64,000 nucleotides of DNA from Lachnospiraceae bacterium 10-1 (GTDB lineage: Bacteria > Bacillota > Clostridia > Lachnospirales > Lachnospiraceae): assembly GCA_000403495.2 (NCBI GenBank), contig KE159799.1, forward strand, positions 1,103,940 to 1,167,939, given 5' to 3'. The number at the start of each line of letters is the position of its first letter. Position 1 is the first letter of the stretch. The translations under genes and the position numbers were made by a program. The notes beneath the pieces were generated by a model, which was not told where the DNA came from, did no database searches, and was given only the letters and a program-made list of their open reading frames with translations. This document shows, piece after piece, positions 26,404 to 35,483 of the stretch.

Positions 26404-27774
26404 TTATTTATAAGAATCAAAAATTGTAGTTCCTTGTTCCTGAACGTCCGCAATCATTTCATCTACTGTCATATCTCCTGCAAGAACCTTCTGGTAATCT
26501 GCTTTTGTTAAATCATTCACCTCTGCAAATGAACCCAGATTATAAAAAGGAGTGGAAGAAGAAATCATATTGATAAATACGGATTTGTTATAAGGCGTCC
26601 CCTCACCAAAATCATTTAAGTATTCTTCGCTGGTTACATAAGGCTGAAAATCAGGAATACCAATGCTCTGTGCTGCTTTTGCCGCTTCTTCCGTGGTAGT
26701 CATGTATTTAATGAAATCCCAGCAGACATCTTTATATTCAGACTTGGAACTCATACACCATCCATTTCCCCTAAAAGAGGTCAGCCATCTGGTATTAAAC
26801 TCTTCATTTATCGGAAGTTCTACTACATCCCACTCAAAAGAACTGCCAATTGCACTTTCATAAGTCGACATATCCCATGTAGCGGAAAGGGCCATTCCAA
26901 ATTTACCTGTTTCAAATCCTCCGGTAGAAATTACGCCGTCTGTTTCATCAGGAGCAAGTCCTCTTTTTATAGAATCCACAAACATTGTAACGGTAGCTTT
27001 AAATTCTTCATTTCCTGCCACATTCATCTTGGCATTTTCAACATCATAAAACATGTTTCCATAAAGATTACGATAAAATTCCGGCACACGCACGCCCCAG
27101 CGGATTCCATAAATATCATCGCCAAGTGCGGATATTTTTTCTGCTGCATCCAGCATTTCCTTTTCTGTCCAGTCACTTGAAGGATAGGAAAGTCCAGCCT
27201 GATCAAACAAAGCCTTGTTATATGCTATTGCAAAGGTCTTAGACACAAAAGGAGCTGCAACAATTCTTCCGTCATCTGTTTTCCAGTTTGCTTCTACGGA
27301 ATCCATATCCCAATACTCACTGCACCCGTCCTTTTCAATGTAAGGCTTTAAATCCTCAAACAGGAGACTGTCTTTATATGGGAACAACTGGTCGCTTGCC
27401 AATGCAAATACATCGGGCGTTTCCTCTGAAGAAAACCATGTCTGCAGCTTTGTCAAATAGTCTGCTCCGGTACAATATTCGAACTCAATCTTCACATTGG
27501 GATGAGCTTCCATATACGCATTTGCCAGTCCCATTTTCATTTCAGCTTCCGGATCATCTCCAAAAAATCCAAAGGTTAAGGATACTTCCTCATCTGCAGA
27601 AACTGCCTCTTCCGTTTCCACATCTGTGCTCTCCTGCGTGCTGCCGGAAGTATTGGTACTACCTGTACTGTCCGAATTACTGCCCGCATTCTCCTGTTTG
27701 TTTCCACACCCTGCCAACATGGAAAGAGTTACGACAGCAGTTAATAAAGAGACTAAAATTTTCTTTTTCAACAT
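26404..27774 (-). CDS. Sugar ABC transporter substrate-binding lipoprotein (family 1)
   Basis: First gene of the sugar operon, 456 residues. It has a lipoprotein signal with LSMLAGCGNK (lipid Cys at about 23), a Ser/Thr/Asn/Gln-rich linker, then an SBP_bac_1 fold: VSLTFGFFGDDPEAEMKMGLANAYMEAHPNVKIE at the start, WSTDDGRI-like ANWKTDDGRIVAAPFV, and AYNKALFDQAGL. The ligand cannot be read from the sequence; the enzymes downstream suggest an oligosaccharide or glycoside. The promoter is at 27863-27891, with a probable repressor site just after the transcription start. Confidence 0.93.
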   Translation of the reverse strand: MLKKKILVSLLTAVVTLSMLAGCGNKQENAGSNSDSTGSTNTSGSTQESTDVETEEAVSADEEVSLTFGFFGDDPEAEMKMGLANAYMEAHPNVKIEFEYCTGADYLTKLQTWFSSEETPDVFALASDQLFPYKDSLLFEDLKPYIEKDGCSEYWDMDSVEANWKTDDGRIVAAPFVSKTFAIAYNKALFDQAGLSYPSSDWTEKEMLDAAEKISALGDDIYGIRWGVRVPEFYRNLYGNMFYDVENAKMNVAGNEEFKATVTMFVDSIKRGLAPDETDGVISTGGFETGKFGMALSATWDMSTYESAIGSSFEWDVVELPINEEFNTRWLTSFRGNGWCMSSKSEYKDVCWDFIKYMTTTEEAAKAAQSIGIPDFQPYVTSEEYLNDFGEGTPYNKSVFINMISSSTPFYNLGSFAEVNDLTKADYQKVLAGDMTVDEMIADVQEQGTTIFDSYK

Positions 27775-27820
27775 ATCACATCCTCCATTTCTTGAGCCTT
27801 CCGCTCTTATGCAACTTTTT

Positions 27821-27850
27821 ATGAACGTTTTATGATTATTTTACGTTCGT
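27821..27850. promoter_or_regulatory. Inverted-repeat operator of the sugar operon
   Basis: ATGAACGT (27821-27828) and ACGTTCGT (27843-27850) form inverted half-sites two helical turns apart, immediately downstream of the expected transcription start. A third copy, CGTTCAT (27979-27985), is in the spacer of the divergent regulator promoter. The DeoR-family protein encoded next is the natural candidate ligand, repressing both directions. The assignment is inference. Confidence 0.55.
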
Positions 27851-27862
27851 TTTGTGATTTTT

Positions 27863-27891
27863 ATTTTAATTTAACATGCATATAATGTCAA
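27863..27891 (-). promoter_or_regulatory. Promoter of the sugar operon
   Basis: Minus strand: perfect -35 TTGACA (27886-27891), 17-base spacer, -10 TAAAAT (27863-27868). Transcription would begin near 27856, about 80 bases before the binding-protein start. Confidence 0.75.
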
Positions 27892-27970
27892 TATCTTTTT
27901 GATTTTCAGCAAAATACGCAATTATTTTCCATATTATTTGTATATTTGTTACAATTATTAATTATTTTTA

Positions 27971-27999
27971 TTGATTTTCGTTCATATAAATGATATTAT
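27971..27999 (+). promoter_or_regulatory. Promoter of the DeoR regulator and ribokinase genes
   Basis: Plus strand: -35 TTGATT (27971-27976), 17-base spacer containing the CGTTCAT half-site, -10 TATTAT (27994-27999) with an upstream TG. Binding at the half-site would block this promoter, giving autoregulation. Confidence 0.6.
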
Positions 28000-28043
28000 A
28001 TGAATGGATAAACTAAATTGTAATCGAAACCGGAGGTAATTAT

Positions 28044-28841
28044 ATGAAGCACAGCGTACATGTAATAGAGCAAAGGCGCAACAAAATCATTGAGCTTCTT
28101 CAGCAAAATGGCAAACAGCAGGTAAACGCACTAAGCGAATATTTCCATGTATCACCTTTAACAATACGAAGGGATCTGAGCGAATTAGAGGATGCCGGCC
28201 TGGTAAAAAGGATTCATGGCGGCGTCAGTCTGCACAAGGAGCCCGAACCTCTCTCTCCTTTTGTCAATAAACAAAGTACGCACAATTTTGAAAAAGAACA
28301 AATTGCCCGTTATGCAGCAGAATACGTACAGGAAGGAAGCACCATATTTATGAATTCCGGTACTACTATCCTGCATTTACTGAAGCTTCTTAATCACCGT
28401 TTCCTTACTATTGTTACCAATAATCTCCTTGCATATGAATGCTGTCCCCAGTTAAAAGGAAATCTGATTTATACCGGCGGCGTATACAACGATACCAGCA
28501 AAGCATGTCTCGGCGATCTTGCGGTTACCGTCCTGAATCAAATTTATGCTAATTTGTGTATTCTTGGCGTAAATGGAATTAGCGCCGACAGCGGTGCAAC
28601 TACTTCACTTCTTCAGGAAACTGTCCTAAACAGCAAAATGATTGAACGGTGCAGCGGAAAAGTGATTGTGGTGGCAGACAGCAGTAAAATTGGAAAAACT
28701 TATAGTTTTACCAGTGCGAAACTGCAAAATATTGACATTCTTATTACCGGTTCTCATGCAGATAAGACAGAGCTTGACAGAATCAGGGAACAAGGCGTGG
28801 AAGTGCATCAGGTAGATTCCAAGGAAGATTCTAAAGTATAA
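28044..28841 (+). CDS. DeoR/GlpR-family transcriptional regulator
   Basis: Repressor of sugar-phosphate metabolism, 265 residues. The N-terminal winged helix has RRNKIIELLQQNGKQQVNALSEYF and the signature TIRRDLSELEDAGLVKRIHGG. The effector domain has the sugar-phosphate isomerase-like fold with EKEQIARYAAEYV, FMNSGTT, LGVNGIS and VVVADSSKIGK. GGAGG lies seven bases upstream. It diverges from the sugar operon and precedes the ribokinase gene. Probably it represses both until a phosphorylated intermediate appears. Confidence 0.92.
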   Translation: MKHSVHVIEQRRNKIIELLQQNGKQQVNALSEYFHVSPLTIRRDLSELEDAGLVKRIHGGVSLHKEPEPLSPFVNKQSTHNFEKEQIARYAAEYVQEGSTIFMNSGTTILHLLKLLNHRFLTIVTNNLLAYECCPQLKGNLIYTGGVYNDTSKACLGDLAVTVLNQIYANLCILGVNGISADSGATTSLLQETVLNSKMIERCSGKVIVVADSSKIGKTYSFTSAKLQNIDILITGSHADKTELDRIREQGVEVHQVDSKEDSKV

Positions 28842-28901
28842 GACAGTAAAAATATTACCTGAATATATATTCAATTTATACAAACGAGGAGGAATCAGTT
28901 T

Positions 28902-29828
28902 ATGAAAAAAATTTTGGTAGTGGGCAGCTTAAATATGGATTGCGTGGTGGAAACACCTCATATTCCACAGGCAGGAGAAACTGTTTCGGGAAGGACAGTT
29001 TCTTTTATTCCCGGTGGGAAAGGCGCAAATCAGGCTTATACCGCCGGAAGACTGGGGGGAAGAGTGAAAATGCTGGGAGCAGTAGGCAGGGATGATTTCG
29101 GGCAGGCCCTTAGAGACAATTTGCGGGAAGCGGGTGTTGATATGTCGGAAATCTACGTTTTGGAAAAAGAATCAACGGGACAGGCATTTATTACTATTGA
29201 TGATACAGGAGAAAATTCCATTATTGTAATTCCCGGGGCAAATGGGGCCTTAACTCCGGAACTGATCAGACAAAATGAAGAAGATCTAATACAAATGATT
29301 GAAAAAAGCGATATTGTGGTGATGCAGCTTGAAATCCCTCTGGAAACAGTATTATATGTGAAAGAACTGGCTGCTTCTTTACATAAGTTTATTATTATAG
29401 ATCCCGCCCCTGCACTTTCTAACATCCCAGATGATTTTTGGAAAGGAATTGACTACATAAAACCAAATGAAACAGAATTGTCCATTTTAACTGGAAAACA
29501 TATGAAAACCCATGAAGAAATCATAGATGGCGCAAGGATAATGCTGGAAAAAGGGGTTAAAAATGTAATTGTGACACTGGGCGGTAAAGGCTGTATGCTT
29601 GTAAATCATGACTTGGAACAGCTTTTTGAAGCCCCCAGGGTAAAAGCAGTGGATACTACTGCTGCCGGAGACTGCTTTACCGCAGCATTTGCATTAGCGC
29701 TTGCCGAAGGAAACTCCTGCTTTGAGGCAATTGTTTTTGGTCAGGCAGCTTCCTCAATTGCAGTTACCAGAAAAGGGGCACAGACGTCTATTCCAACCAG
29801 AGAAGAAGTGATGTCCGCCATCAAATAA
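28902..29828 (+). CDS. rbsK: Ribokinase
   Basis: PfkB-family kinase that makes ribose 5-phosphate, 308 residues. The N-terminal motif is VVGSLNMDCVVETPHIPQAGETV and the substrate loop GGKGANQAYTAGRLGG. It also has IIVIPGANGAL, KPNETELSILTG and the C-terminal signature DTTAAGDCFTAAFA with the catalytic Asp. GAGGAGG precedes the start. It is co-transcribed with the DeoR regulator and ends at a strong terminator. Ribose could come from the ADP-ribosylglycohydrolase-like enzyme of the divergent operon. Other PfkB substrates cannot be excluded, but the motifs fit RbsK closely. Confidence 0.9.
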   Translation: MKKILVVGSLNMDCVVETPHIPQAGETVSGRTVSFIPGGKGANQAYTAGRLGGRVKMLGAVGRDDFGQALRDNLREAGVDMSEIYVLEKESTGQAFITIDDTGENSIIVIPGANGALTPELIRQNEEDLIQMIEKSDIVVMQLEIPLETVLYVKELAASLHKFIIIDPAPALSNIPDDFWKGIDYIKPNETELSILTGKHMKTHEEIIDGARIMLEKGVKNVIVTLGGKGCMLVNHDLEQLFEAPRVKAVDTTAAGDCFTAAFALALAEGNSCFEAIVFGQAASSIAVTRKGAQTSIPTREEVMSAIK

Positions 29829-29841
29829 GTATATTTAAAGA

Positions 29842-29878
29842 AAAAACTCTCTGCACGCTTTCGCGTCAGGGAGTTTTT
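29842..29878. terminator. Bidirectional terminator between ribokinase and DUF4250/clpB
   Basis: A long hairpin: AAAAACTCTCTG pairs with CAGGGAGTTTTT (one G-U), with an inner ACGC-GCGT stem and a TTTC loop. An A-run on the left and a T-run on the right give U-tracts in both directions, so it can end the ribokinase unit and the clpB unit. Confidence 0.9.
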
Positions 29879-29888
29879 AAATCACGAT

Positions 29889-30071
29889 TTAACTTTTAAA
29901 AACAAATTGATTTGTTTCTTTTTCGTAAAAATAACCAATGCTATTTAATTTTTCTTCTGTTTCTGAAGAGCTCACATCCAGATCATCGCACAAAGCCTCA
30001 AAATCAGAATAAAAATCACGAAGCTTTAAGTTTACATAGCTTAGCAGCATGTTGGGATCTTTAGGTATCAT
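29889..30071 (-). CDS. DUF4250 small protein
   Basis: A 60-residue acidic protein beginning MIPKDPNMLLSYVNLKLRDFY and ending YFYEKETNQFVF. This is the shape and signature of DUF4250, a small protein widespread in Clostridia with no known function. GGAGGAG precedes the ATG by seven bases. It starts 18 bases after the clpB stop, so it is probably transcribed with clpB and may be heat-induced. Confidence 0.85.
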   Translation of the reverse strand: MIPKDPNMLLSYVNLKLRDFYSDFEALCDDLDVSSSETEEKLNSIGYFYEKETNQFVFKS

Positions 30072-30089
30072 TCATTTACTCCTCCAATA

Positions 30090-32678
30090 TTAATCTGTTT
30101 TCCTGCCTGCACTCAGTTCCCCGTCTTTCACATCAATCCGGATGGTATCTCCCTGTTCCACCTGGCCTGCCAAAATCATTTTTGCAGAAAGGGTTTCCAC
30201 GTACTTTTGAATGTAACGCTTTAAAGGTCTTGCACCATACACCGGCTCATAAGCATTTTCTACAATAAACCGCTCTGCTTCAGGTGATAATTCCACCATT
30301 AGCTCCCTGTCTGACAAGCGCTTATTCAAATCTGCAATAATCAGTTTAATAATACCACCAATATTTTCCCTGGACAATGGTTTAAACAGAATAGTCTCAT
30401 CCAGACGATTTAAAAATTCCGGCCTGAAATGGGAGCGCAGGTCATTTATAACCATTTTTTCTGCTTCTTCATTAATTTTTCCATTCTGGTCTATGCCCTC
30501 TAACAGGTAAGATGCTCCTATGTTGGAAGTCATAATCAGGATAGTGTTTTTAAAATCCACCGTTCGTCCCTGGGAGTCTGTAATCCGTCCGTCATCCAAA
30601 ACCTGCAAAAGTACATTGAATACATCCGGGTGGGCTTTTTCGATCTCATCAAATAAAACTACGGAATAAGGTTTTCTTCTGACTGCTTCTGTCAACTGCC
30701 CGCCTTCTTCATAACCCACATATCCGGGAGGCGCTCCAATCAGCCTGGACACCGAATATTTTTCCATATATTCGCTCATATCAATGCGGACCATATTGTT
30801 TTCATCATCAAACAGGGAAGCTGCAAGGGCTTTGGCCAGCTCTGTTTTCCCTACTCCGGTAGGGCCTAAAAACAGGAAGGAGCCTATCGGCTTAGTGGGA
30901 TCTTTAATCCCTGCCTTGGAACGGATAATTGCTTCTGTCACCTTGGTTACGCCCTCGTCCTGCCCCACTACACGTTTATGAAGTTCCTCATCCAGGTGCA
31001 GGGTTTTGTTCCGTTCACTTTCCGTCAGCTTGGAAACAGGGATTCCCGTCCATCTGGAAATAATCTTTGCAATTTCTTCATCTGATACACTTTCATGCAC
31101 CAGAGAAAGGTCTTTATTTTTCACCTGTTCTTCTTCTATCTCCAACTGCTTTTTCAGTGCCGGAAGCCTGCTGTAACTTAACTCGGCAGCCTTTTCATAA
31201 TCCCCTTCTCTCTGGGCAATTTCAATCTGGCTTCCCACCGCGTCAATTTCTTCCCTGATTCTGGAGAGCTTTTCAACAGAAGATTTTTCATTTTCCCACT
31301 GAGCAATACGATTGTTTAGTTCCTCCTTTAGCTCGGCTAACTCTTTCTGCAGACTTTCCAGACGCTCCACGCTTAACCTGTCGTCTTCTTTTTTCAGTGC
31401 AGTCTCCTCAATTTCCATCTGCATGACTTTTCGCTGCAGTTCATCCAGTTCGGTAGGCATGGAATCCAGCTCGGTCTTAATCAGAGCGCAGGCTTCATCC
31501 ACCAGATCAATTGCCTTATCCGGTAAAAACCGGTCGGAAATATAACGGTTGGACAGCACCGCTGCACTGACCAGTGCGTTATCCATGATCTTAACTCCAT
31601 GATATACCTCATAACGCTCCTTAAGACCTCTCAAAATAGAAACTGTGTCTTCTACCGTAGGCTCTTCCACCATAACTGGCTGAAATCTTCTCTCCAGCGC
31701 CGCATCCTTTTCAATATACTGCCTGTATTCATCTAATGTGGTGGCTCCAATACAGTGCAGCTCACCTCTTGCCAGCATGGGCTTAAGCATATTGCCCGCA
31801 TCTAAGGCTCCGTCTGTTTTTCCTGCCCCCACAATAGTATGCAGCTCGTCAATGAAAAGAATAATCTGTCCGTCGCTGTTTTTCACATCCTCTAAAACCG
31901 CTTTCAAACGCTCTTCAAATTCACCCCTGTATTTGGCTCCAGCAATCAGCGCCCCCATATCCAGTGCAAAAATCTTTTTGTCTTTCAATCCCTGAGGAAC
32001 ATCTCCCCTCACAATCCTCTGGGCAAGTCCCTCCACCACAGCTGTTTTTCCCACACCTGGCTCTCCAATTAAAACCGGATTATTTTTTGTTTTTCTTGAT
32101 AAAATTCTGATTACATTTCTGATCTCACTGTCCCTGCCAATCACCGGATCAAGCTTTTGTTCTCTTGCCTTTTCCACCAGCTCCTGTCCATATTTAGCAA
32201 GTGTATCATAAGTAGCCTCCGGGTTATCGGAAGTAACCCTCTGGTTTCCTCTCACAGAAGAAAGTACCTGCAAAAATCTTTCTCTGGTAATGCCAAACTC
32301 CTTAAACAGTTCTTTCACAGCCTTGTTAGGGTGCCTGATCATGGCAAGAAATAAATGTTCCACCGACACATATTCATCAGAAAGCGCCTTTGCCTCCTCC
32401 TCTGCCGAAATTAAAACTTTGTTTAAATCCTGGCCAACATAAATCTGGCCGCCCTGAACCTTCACTCTTTTTGAAAGAGCTTCTTCTACCTTATTTAAAA
32501 AATACTGAGTATTGATCTCCATCTTTTCCACTAATTTCAAAATCAGACTGTCATCAATGGTAAGCAGGCTGTACAATAGGTGCTCCTGCTCAATCTCCTG
32601 ATTTCCATACTCATAGGCAAGTTTTTCGCAGCCTTCCACTGCCTGCATGGACTTTTGTGTAAATTTGTTTATATTCAT
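30090..32678 (-). CDS. clpB: ATP-dependent chaperone ClpB
   Basis: Disaggregase that works with DnaK, 862 residues, the full ClpB length. Domains in order: Clp N-terminal repeats (1-145), first AAA domain with GEPGVGKTA (near 205), coiled-coil middle domain (about 400-520, [27 protein letters not shown]), second AAA domain with GPTGVGKTE (near 605) and the C-terminal D2 small domain. The middle domain separates it from ClpC and ClpA. AGAGGAG precedes the ATG. It is driven by a promoter that overlaps a perfect CIRCE element, so HrcA control is expected. Confidence 0.96.
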   Translation of the reverse strand: MNINKFTQKSMQAVEGCEKLAYEYGNQEIEQEHLLYSLLTIDDSLILKLVEKMEINTQYFLNKVEEALSKRVKVQGGQIYVGQDLNKVLISAEEEAKALSDEYVSVEHLFLAMIRHPNKAVKELFKEFGITRERFLQVLSSVRGNQRVTSDNPEATYDTLAKYGQELVEKAREQKLDPVIGRDSEIRNVIRILSRKTKNNPVLIGEPGVGKTAVVEGLAQRIVRGDVPQGLKDKKIFALDMGALIAGAKYRGEFEERLKAVLEDVKNSDGQIILFIDELHTIVGAGKTDGALDAGNMLKPMLARGELHCIGATTLDEYRQYIEKDAALERRFQPVMVEEPTVEDTVSILRGLKERYEVYHGVKIMDNALVSAAVLSNRYISDRFLPDKAIDLVDEACALIKTELDSMPTELDELQRKVMQMEIEETALKKEDDRLSVERLESLQKELAELKEELNNRIAQWENEKSSVEKLSRIREEIDAVGSQIEIAQREGDYEKAAELSYSRLPALKKQLEIEEEQVKNKDLSLVHESVSDEEIAKIISRWTGIPVSKLTESERNKTLHLDEELHKRVVGQDEGVTKVTEAIIRSKAGIKDPTKPIGSFLFLGPTGVGKTELAKALAASLFDDENNMVRIDMSEYMEKYSVSRLIGAPPGYVGYEEGGQLTEAVRRKPYSVVLFDEIEKAHPDVFNVLLQVLDDGRITDSQGRTVDFKNTILIMTSNIGASYLLEGIDQNGKINEEAEKMVINDLRSHFRPEFLNRLDETILFKPLSRENIGGIIKLIIADLNKRLSDRELMVELSPEAERFIVENAYEPVYGARPLKRYIQKYVETLSAKMILAGQVEQGDTIRIDVKDGELSAGRKTD

Positions 32679-32776
32679 AAGCGCTCCTCTCTGCCTTATC
32701 CTGCAAAAAAGTTCTCTTTACAGTATAACCGGCAATTTCATTCACTATCATTATGAATTTCCCTTGTTCTAGTTAG

Positions 32777-32805
32777 ACTATAACACTATTGTTAGCACTC
32801 GTCAA
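32777..32805 (-). promoter_or_regulatory. clpB promoter
   Basis: Minus strand: -35 TTGACG (32800-32805), 17-base spacer, -10 TATAGT (32777-32782). The -35 box is inside the CIRCE element, so HrcA binding excludes RNA polymerase. Transcription begins near 32770. Confidence 0.8.
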
Positions 32806-32818
32806 TAGTGAGTGCTAA
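32792..32818. promoter_or_regulatory. CIRCE operator (HrcA site)
   Basis: TTAGCACTC, nine bases, GAGTGCTAA: a perfect copy of the CIRCE consensus. Overlapping it is a second inverted repeat, CACTATTG (32784-32791) with CAATAGTG (32803-32810). CIRCE is best known before groESL and the dnaK operon; on clpB it is less common in Firmicutes, where CtsR often acts instead. Confidence 0.95.
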
Positions 32819-32835
32819 CATTTTTTTAAAAAATA

Positions 32836-32854
32836 TGCCGCTTATAATGCGGCA
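32836..32854 (-). terminator. Terminator after the metallophosphoesterase operon
   Basis: On the minus strand a six-base stem TGCCGC-GCGGCA with a seven-base AT loop is followed by ATATTTTTT. It lies 16 bases beyond the metallophosphoesterase stop and just before the clpB control region. Confidence 0.75.
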
Positions 32855-32870
32855 AGTGTAAAGCACCCGC

Positions 32871-33497
32871 TTAAGCAGATGGTATGCCTGTCCCCTCTGC
32901 CGGCGGATATTCCACAATATAATACTCATAGGCATTTACTATGGTGGTTTTGCCATAGGTGTCTATCCGCTTAAATTTCCTGCTGTAGTTGGCATGTACA
33001 TGTCCGTGGAAGAAAAATTTAGGTTCATACTTTTCCATTAGTTTCCGAAACACTTCGAAACCACGATGAGGCAAATCTTCCAAATCATTAATCTCACGTG
33101 CCGGAGCATGTGTCACAAGAATATCAAATCCCTTTTTCTTCCATAATTTATGTTTCAATTTCCATATACGTCTCCGCATTTTCTGCTCAGAATATTGATT
33201 GCTTGCTTTCGGTATATATTCCATAGAGCCACCCAGTCCCAAAATGCGGATTCCTTCATGCACATAAATGTCATCCTCAATGCAGATACATCCTTCCGGC
33301 GGTGTCTGTTCATATCTGCCATCATGATTGCCTCTCACATAAAGCAGCGGCACATTGCAAAGAGTAACAAAAAAAGATAAGTACGTTGGTGATAAATCCC
33401 CGCATGAAATAATAAGGTCAATATCCTTTAATTTATCCGGCTCATAATAATCGTACAAATATTTCGATTTCTGATCGGCAAGTACAAGTATCTTCAT
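32871..33497 (-). CDS. Metallophosphoesterase with altered first metal motif
   Basis: Calcineurin-like phosphoesterase of 208 residues. It has SCGDLSP (motif II), RGNHDGRY (motif III), THAPAREIND (motif IV) and FHGHVHANYSRK (motif V). The first motif, normally D-x-H, reads ADQKSK, so the His is missing while the Asp stays. This may change metal use or substrate. Its ATG overlaps the stop of the ParB/BMP fusion gene by four bases, so the two proteins are made together. The substrate is unknown; a nucleotide or second messenger is possible. Confidence 0.85.
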   Translation of the reverse strand: MKILVLADQKSKYLYDYYEPDKLKDIDLIISCGDLSPTYLSFFVTLCNVPLLYVRGNHDGRYEQTPPEGCICIEDDIYVHEGIRILGLGGSMEYIPKASNQYSEQKMRRRIWKLKHKLWKKKGFDILVTHAPAREINDLEDLPHRGFEVFRKLMEKYEPKFFFHGHVHANYSRKFKRIDTYGKTTIVNAYEYYIVEYPPAEGTGIPSA

Positions 33498-35473
33498 TCG
33501 ATTCCTCCATTTTGTCCTGCCCCACTCACCTGTACGCTGACATTTTTTTCTGAAAAGGATTCATCTACCTTAATTCCCTGAAATTTTACTAATGCCTGGG
33601 CTTCCTCTGTCAATTCATCTAATTCCGGAATCTTTCCAATCACATTCTCAGCAAGCCAGTCCATAGTGATAATCTCATCCGGTTCAAGATTCTTTCCCTT
33701 CTCACATTGCAAAGCGCCGCCCTGTGCATAAAGGGGGCCGCAAAAAATTTGAAAAGCGCCGGATCTGATCGAGCTCTTCAAAAATTCAATCAGCCTGCCG
33801 GTACCATATGGCATAGACTTTGAACAAATCACATCTATCACATCTGCCGACATTCCCCACCAGTAATTAACTGCTTTCTTCCCTTTCTGTGCATCTGCTT
33901 CCGTACTGCCGCCGCTGAAAATTTTATTGACGATCTGCTCGTAAAATTTACCCCAGTGCCATATGGGCGTCGCCAGATTTTCCAGCGTTCCGTCCTCTCT
34001 TTTCGCATAAAGCCCATACTCTCTGGACGCACTTTCCGGTTTGATCATATCATTATCAGAAACAAAAACAATTCCCTCCTGATCAAATCTCTCCCGCACA
34101 TTGGCTCCTTTGACTTTCGTCCATTCAAGATGCACCTGCACGTAAGGATTGATCATTTTGGCTCCCATTGCAAATGCGTTGATGTTCGCCAGTGTTCCGT
34201 AAATAGGATAGTCGGCTGCATATCCAAGTCTGTCTGTTCTGGACAGAGCCGCCGCAATTGCACCCATAAGAAATTTTGATTCATACATTCTGGCATAATA
34301 AGTACAAATAGAAGAATATGACATTTTGATGGAGCAGTTATATATCTTTACCTTAGGGTGCAGTACCGCAGAACGCACACTCTGGTTCACCATCTGCGTG
34401 GCTGTTGTAAAAATCAATTCACAACCTGCCATCACCGCCAGCTCAATAGCCTCTTCTACTTCTGCGTCCGTATCTGCCTTATCAAAAGCTATGGTCTCTA
34501 TCCTGCCCGCAAACACCTGTTCCAGATATAGTCTGCCCAGTTCATGAGCATATGCCCAGCTGGAGGTGGCTGTGGTTTTCATATAAATAAAGGCTATTTT
34601 TAAGATCCCCGGAGTTCCCGCAGGAAGAAGCTTATTTAAGATAGAAGCTTTTACCTGCTCAGGATTCTGCACAAGCTCTACCTGATTTCCGCCATCTGCA
34701 AGTGTGATTTCTGTCCACATTTTCTGAAGCAGGCGGTCCATTTCCTGATTGGTCTGGTTTTTGACCTTATCATATCCATAAATCTCCACATAAATCAAAA
34801 ATGCATCGGAGACGTTAATATCCAGCTTTCCGCCATGAGCCTTGTTAAATGCAAGTTCAAAGTTATAGCAGGCAGCATTCAGATTCATTCTGTCATCATC
34901 ACTCCAAACCTCATCTTCCTTTTTCCCCATGTATTTTAAAAGTTTTTTATAGCTTCCCTCCTTAGAAAAGCAGACATCATAACTGTGTGACACTTCGTAA
35001 AAGTCCAAAAACTCATAATACAGCCGGTTTTCCTTATCATCTGACTTCTTGGGTACCCAGCGGGTAACAGTCGCAGGAATACTGTATGTCTTTAAATATT
35101 TCATAACGCTGACGCGTTTATTGCCTTCTTTTACATAAAACTGATTCATAAATTCATAGACCACGATAGGATCCGTTATGCCGTCATTAATCTGATGTTT
35201 GTATAAAGCTGACCACTTCGTTCCAAATTCCGAATTTTCAGGAAGAAGAGGCATAAAATTATTGGCAAATGCGTTAGAACGCCCCTCTGTCTTTGTTCCT
35301 ACGATTTTAGACAGTGGAATGTCCATAATTCCAAGATTTTCAATTGTAGCAACTTCGGTATAAGAAATCATTTCATCCAATACCGGAAGATAAGGATATT
35401 TTCCTTTCGTAATCGCGGTCCGATAGCTGCGCCGCCCCTGTTTTAATGCTGCTGTATACTCAATAGATGCCAT
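33494..35473 (-). CDS. Cytosolic ParB/sulfiredoxin-like and BMP-family fusion protein
   Basis: A 659-residue protein with no signal peptide. Residues about 50-145 resemble a ParB/Srx fold: IPLSKIVGT, then ITDPIVVYEF and FYVKEGNKRVSVMKYL, then IPATVTRW. A helical linker runs to about 290. Residues about 290-590 form a BMP/PnrA-type ligand-binding domain (LKIAFIYMK, ELIFTTATQM, RLGYAADYPIYGTLANINAFAMGAKMINP). BMP domains normally bind nucleosides outside the cell; a soluble intracellular one recalls Bacillus Med. It lies between an HAD phosphatase (10-base gap) and a metallophosphoesterase (overlap). A nucleoside-responsive regulator is my inference. Confidence 0.8.
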   Translation of the reverse strand: MASIEYTAALKQGRRSYRTAITKGKYPYLPVLDEMISYTEVATIENLGIMDIPLSKIVGTKTEGRSNAFANNFMPLLPENSEFGTKWSALYKHQINDGITDPIVVYEFMNQFYVKEGNKRVSVMKYLKTYSIPATVTRWVPKKSDDKENRLYYEFLDFYEVSHSYDVCFSKEGSYKKLLKYMGKKEDEVWSDDDRMNLNAACYNFELAFNKAHGGKLDINVSDAFLIYVEIYGYDKVKNQTNQEMDRLLQKMWTEITLADGGNQVELVQNPEQVKASILNKLLPAGTPGILKIAFIYMKTTATSSWAYAHELGRLYLEQVFAGRIETIAFDKADTDAEVEEAIELAVMAGCELIFTTATQMVNQSVRSAVLHPKVKIYNCSIKMSYSSICTYYARMYESKFLMGAIAAALSRTDRLGYAADYPIYGTLANINAFAMGAKMINPYVQVHLEWTKVKGANVRERFDQEGIVFVSDNDMIKPESASREYGLYAKREDGTLENLATPIWHWGKFYEQIVNKIFSGGSTEADAQKGKKAVNYWWGMSADVIDVICSKSMPYGTGRLIEFLKSSIRSGAFQIFCGPLYAQGGALQCEKGKNLEPDEIITMDWLAENVIGKIPELDELTEEAQALVKFQGIKVDESFSEKNVSVQVSGAGQNGGIE

Positions 35474-35483
35474 GTTAACCTCC

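Noticed and set aside
27288-27824. 178-codon plus-strand frame
   Set aside because: Antisense to the sugar-binding lipoprotein and runs through its signal peptide; no domain features.
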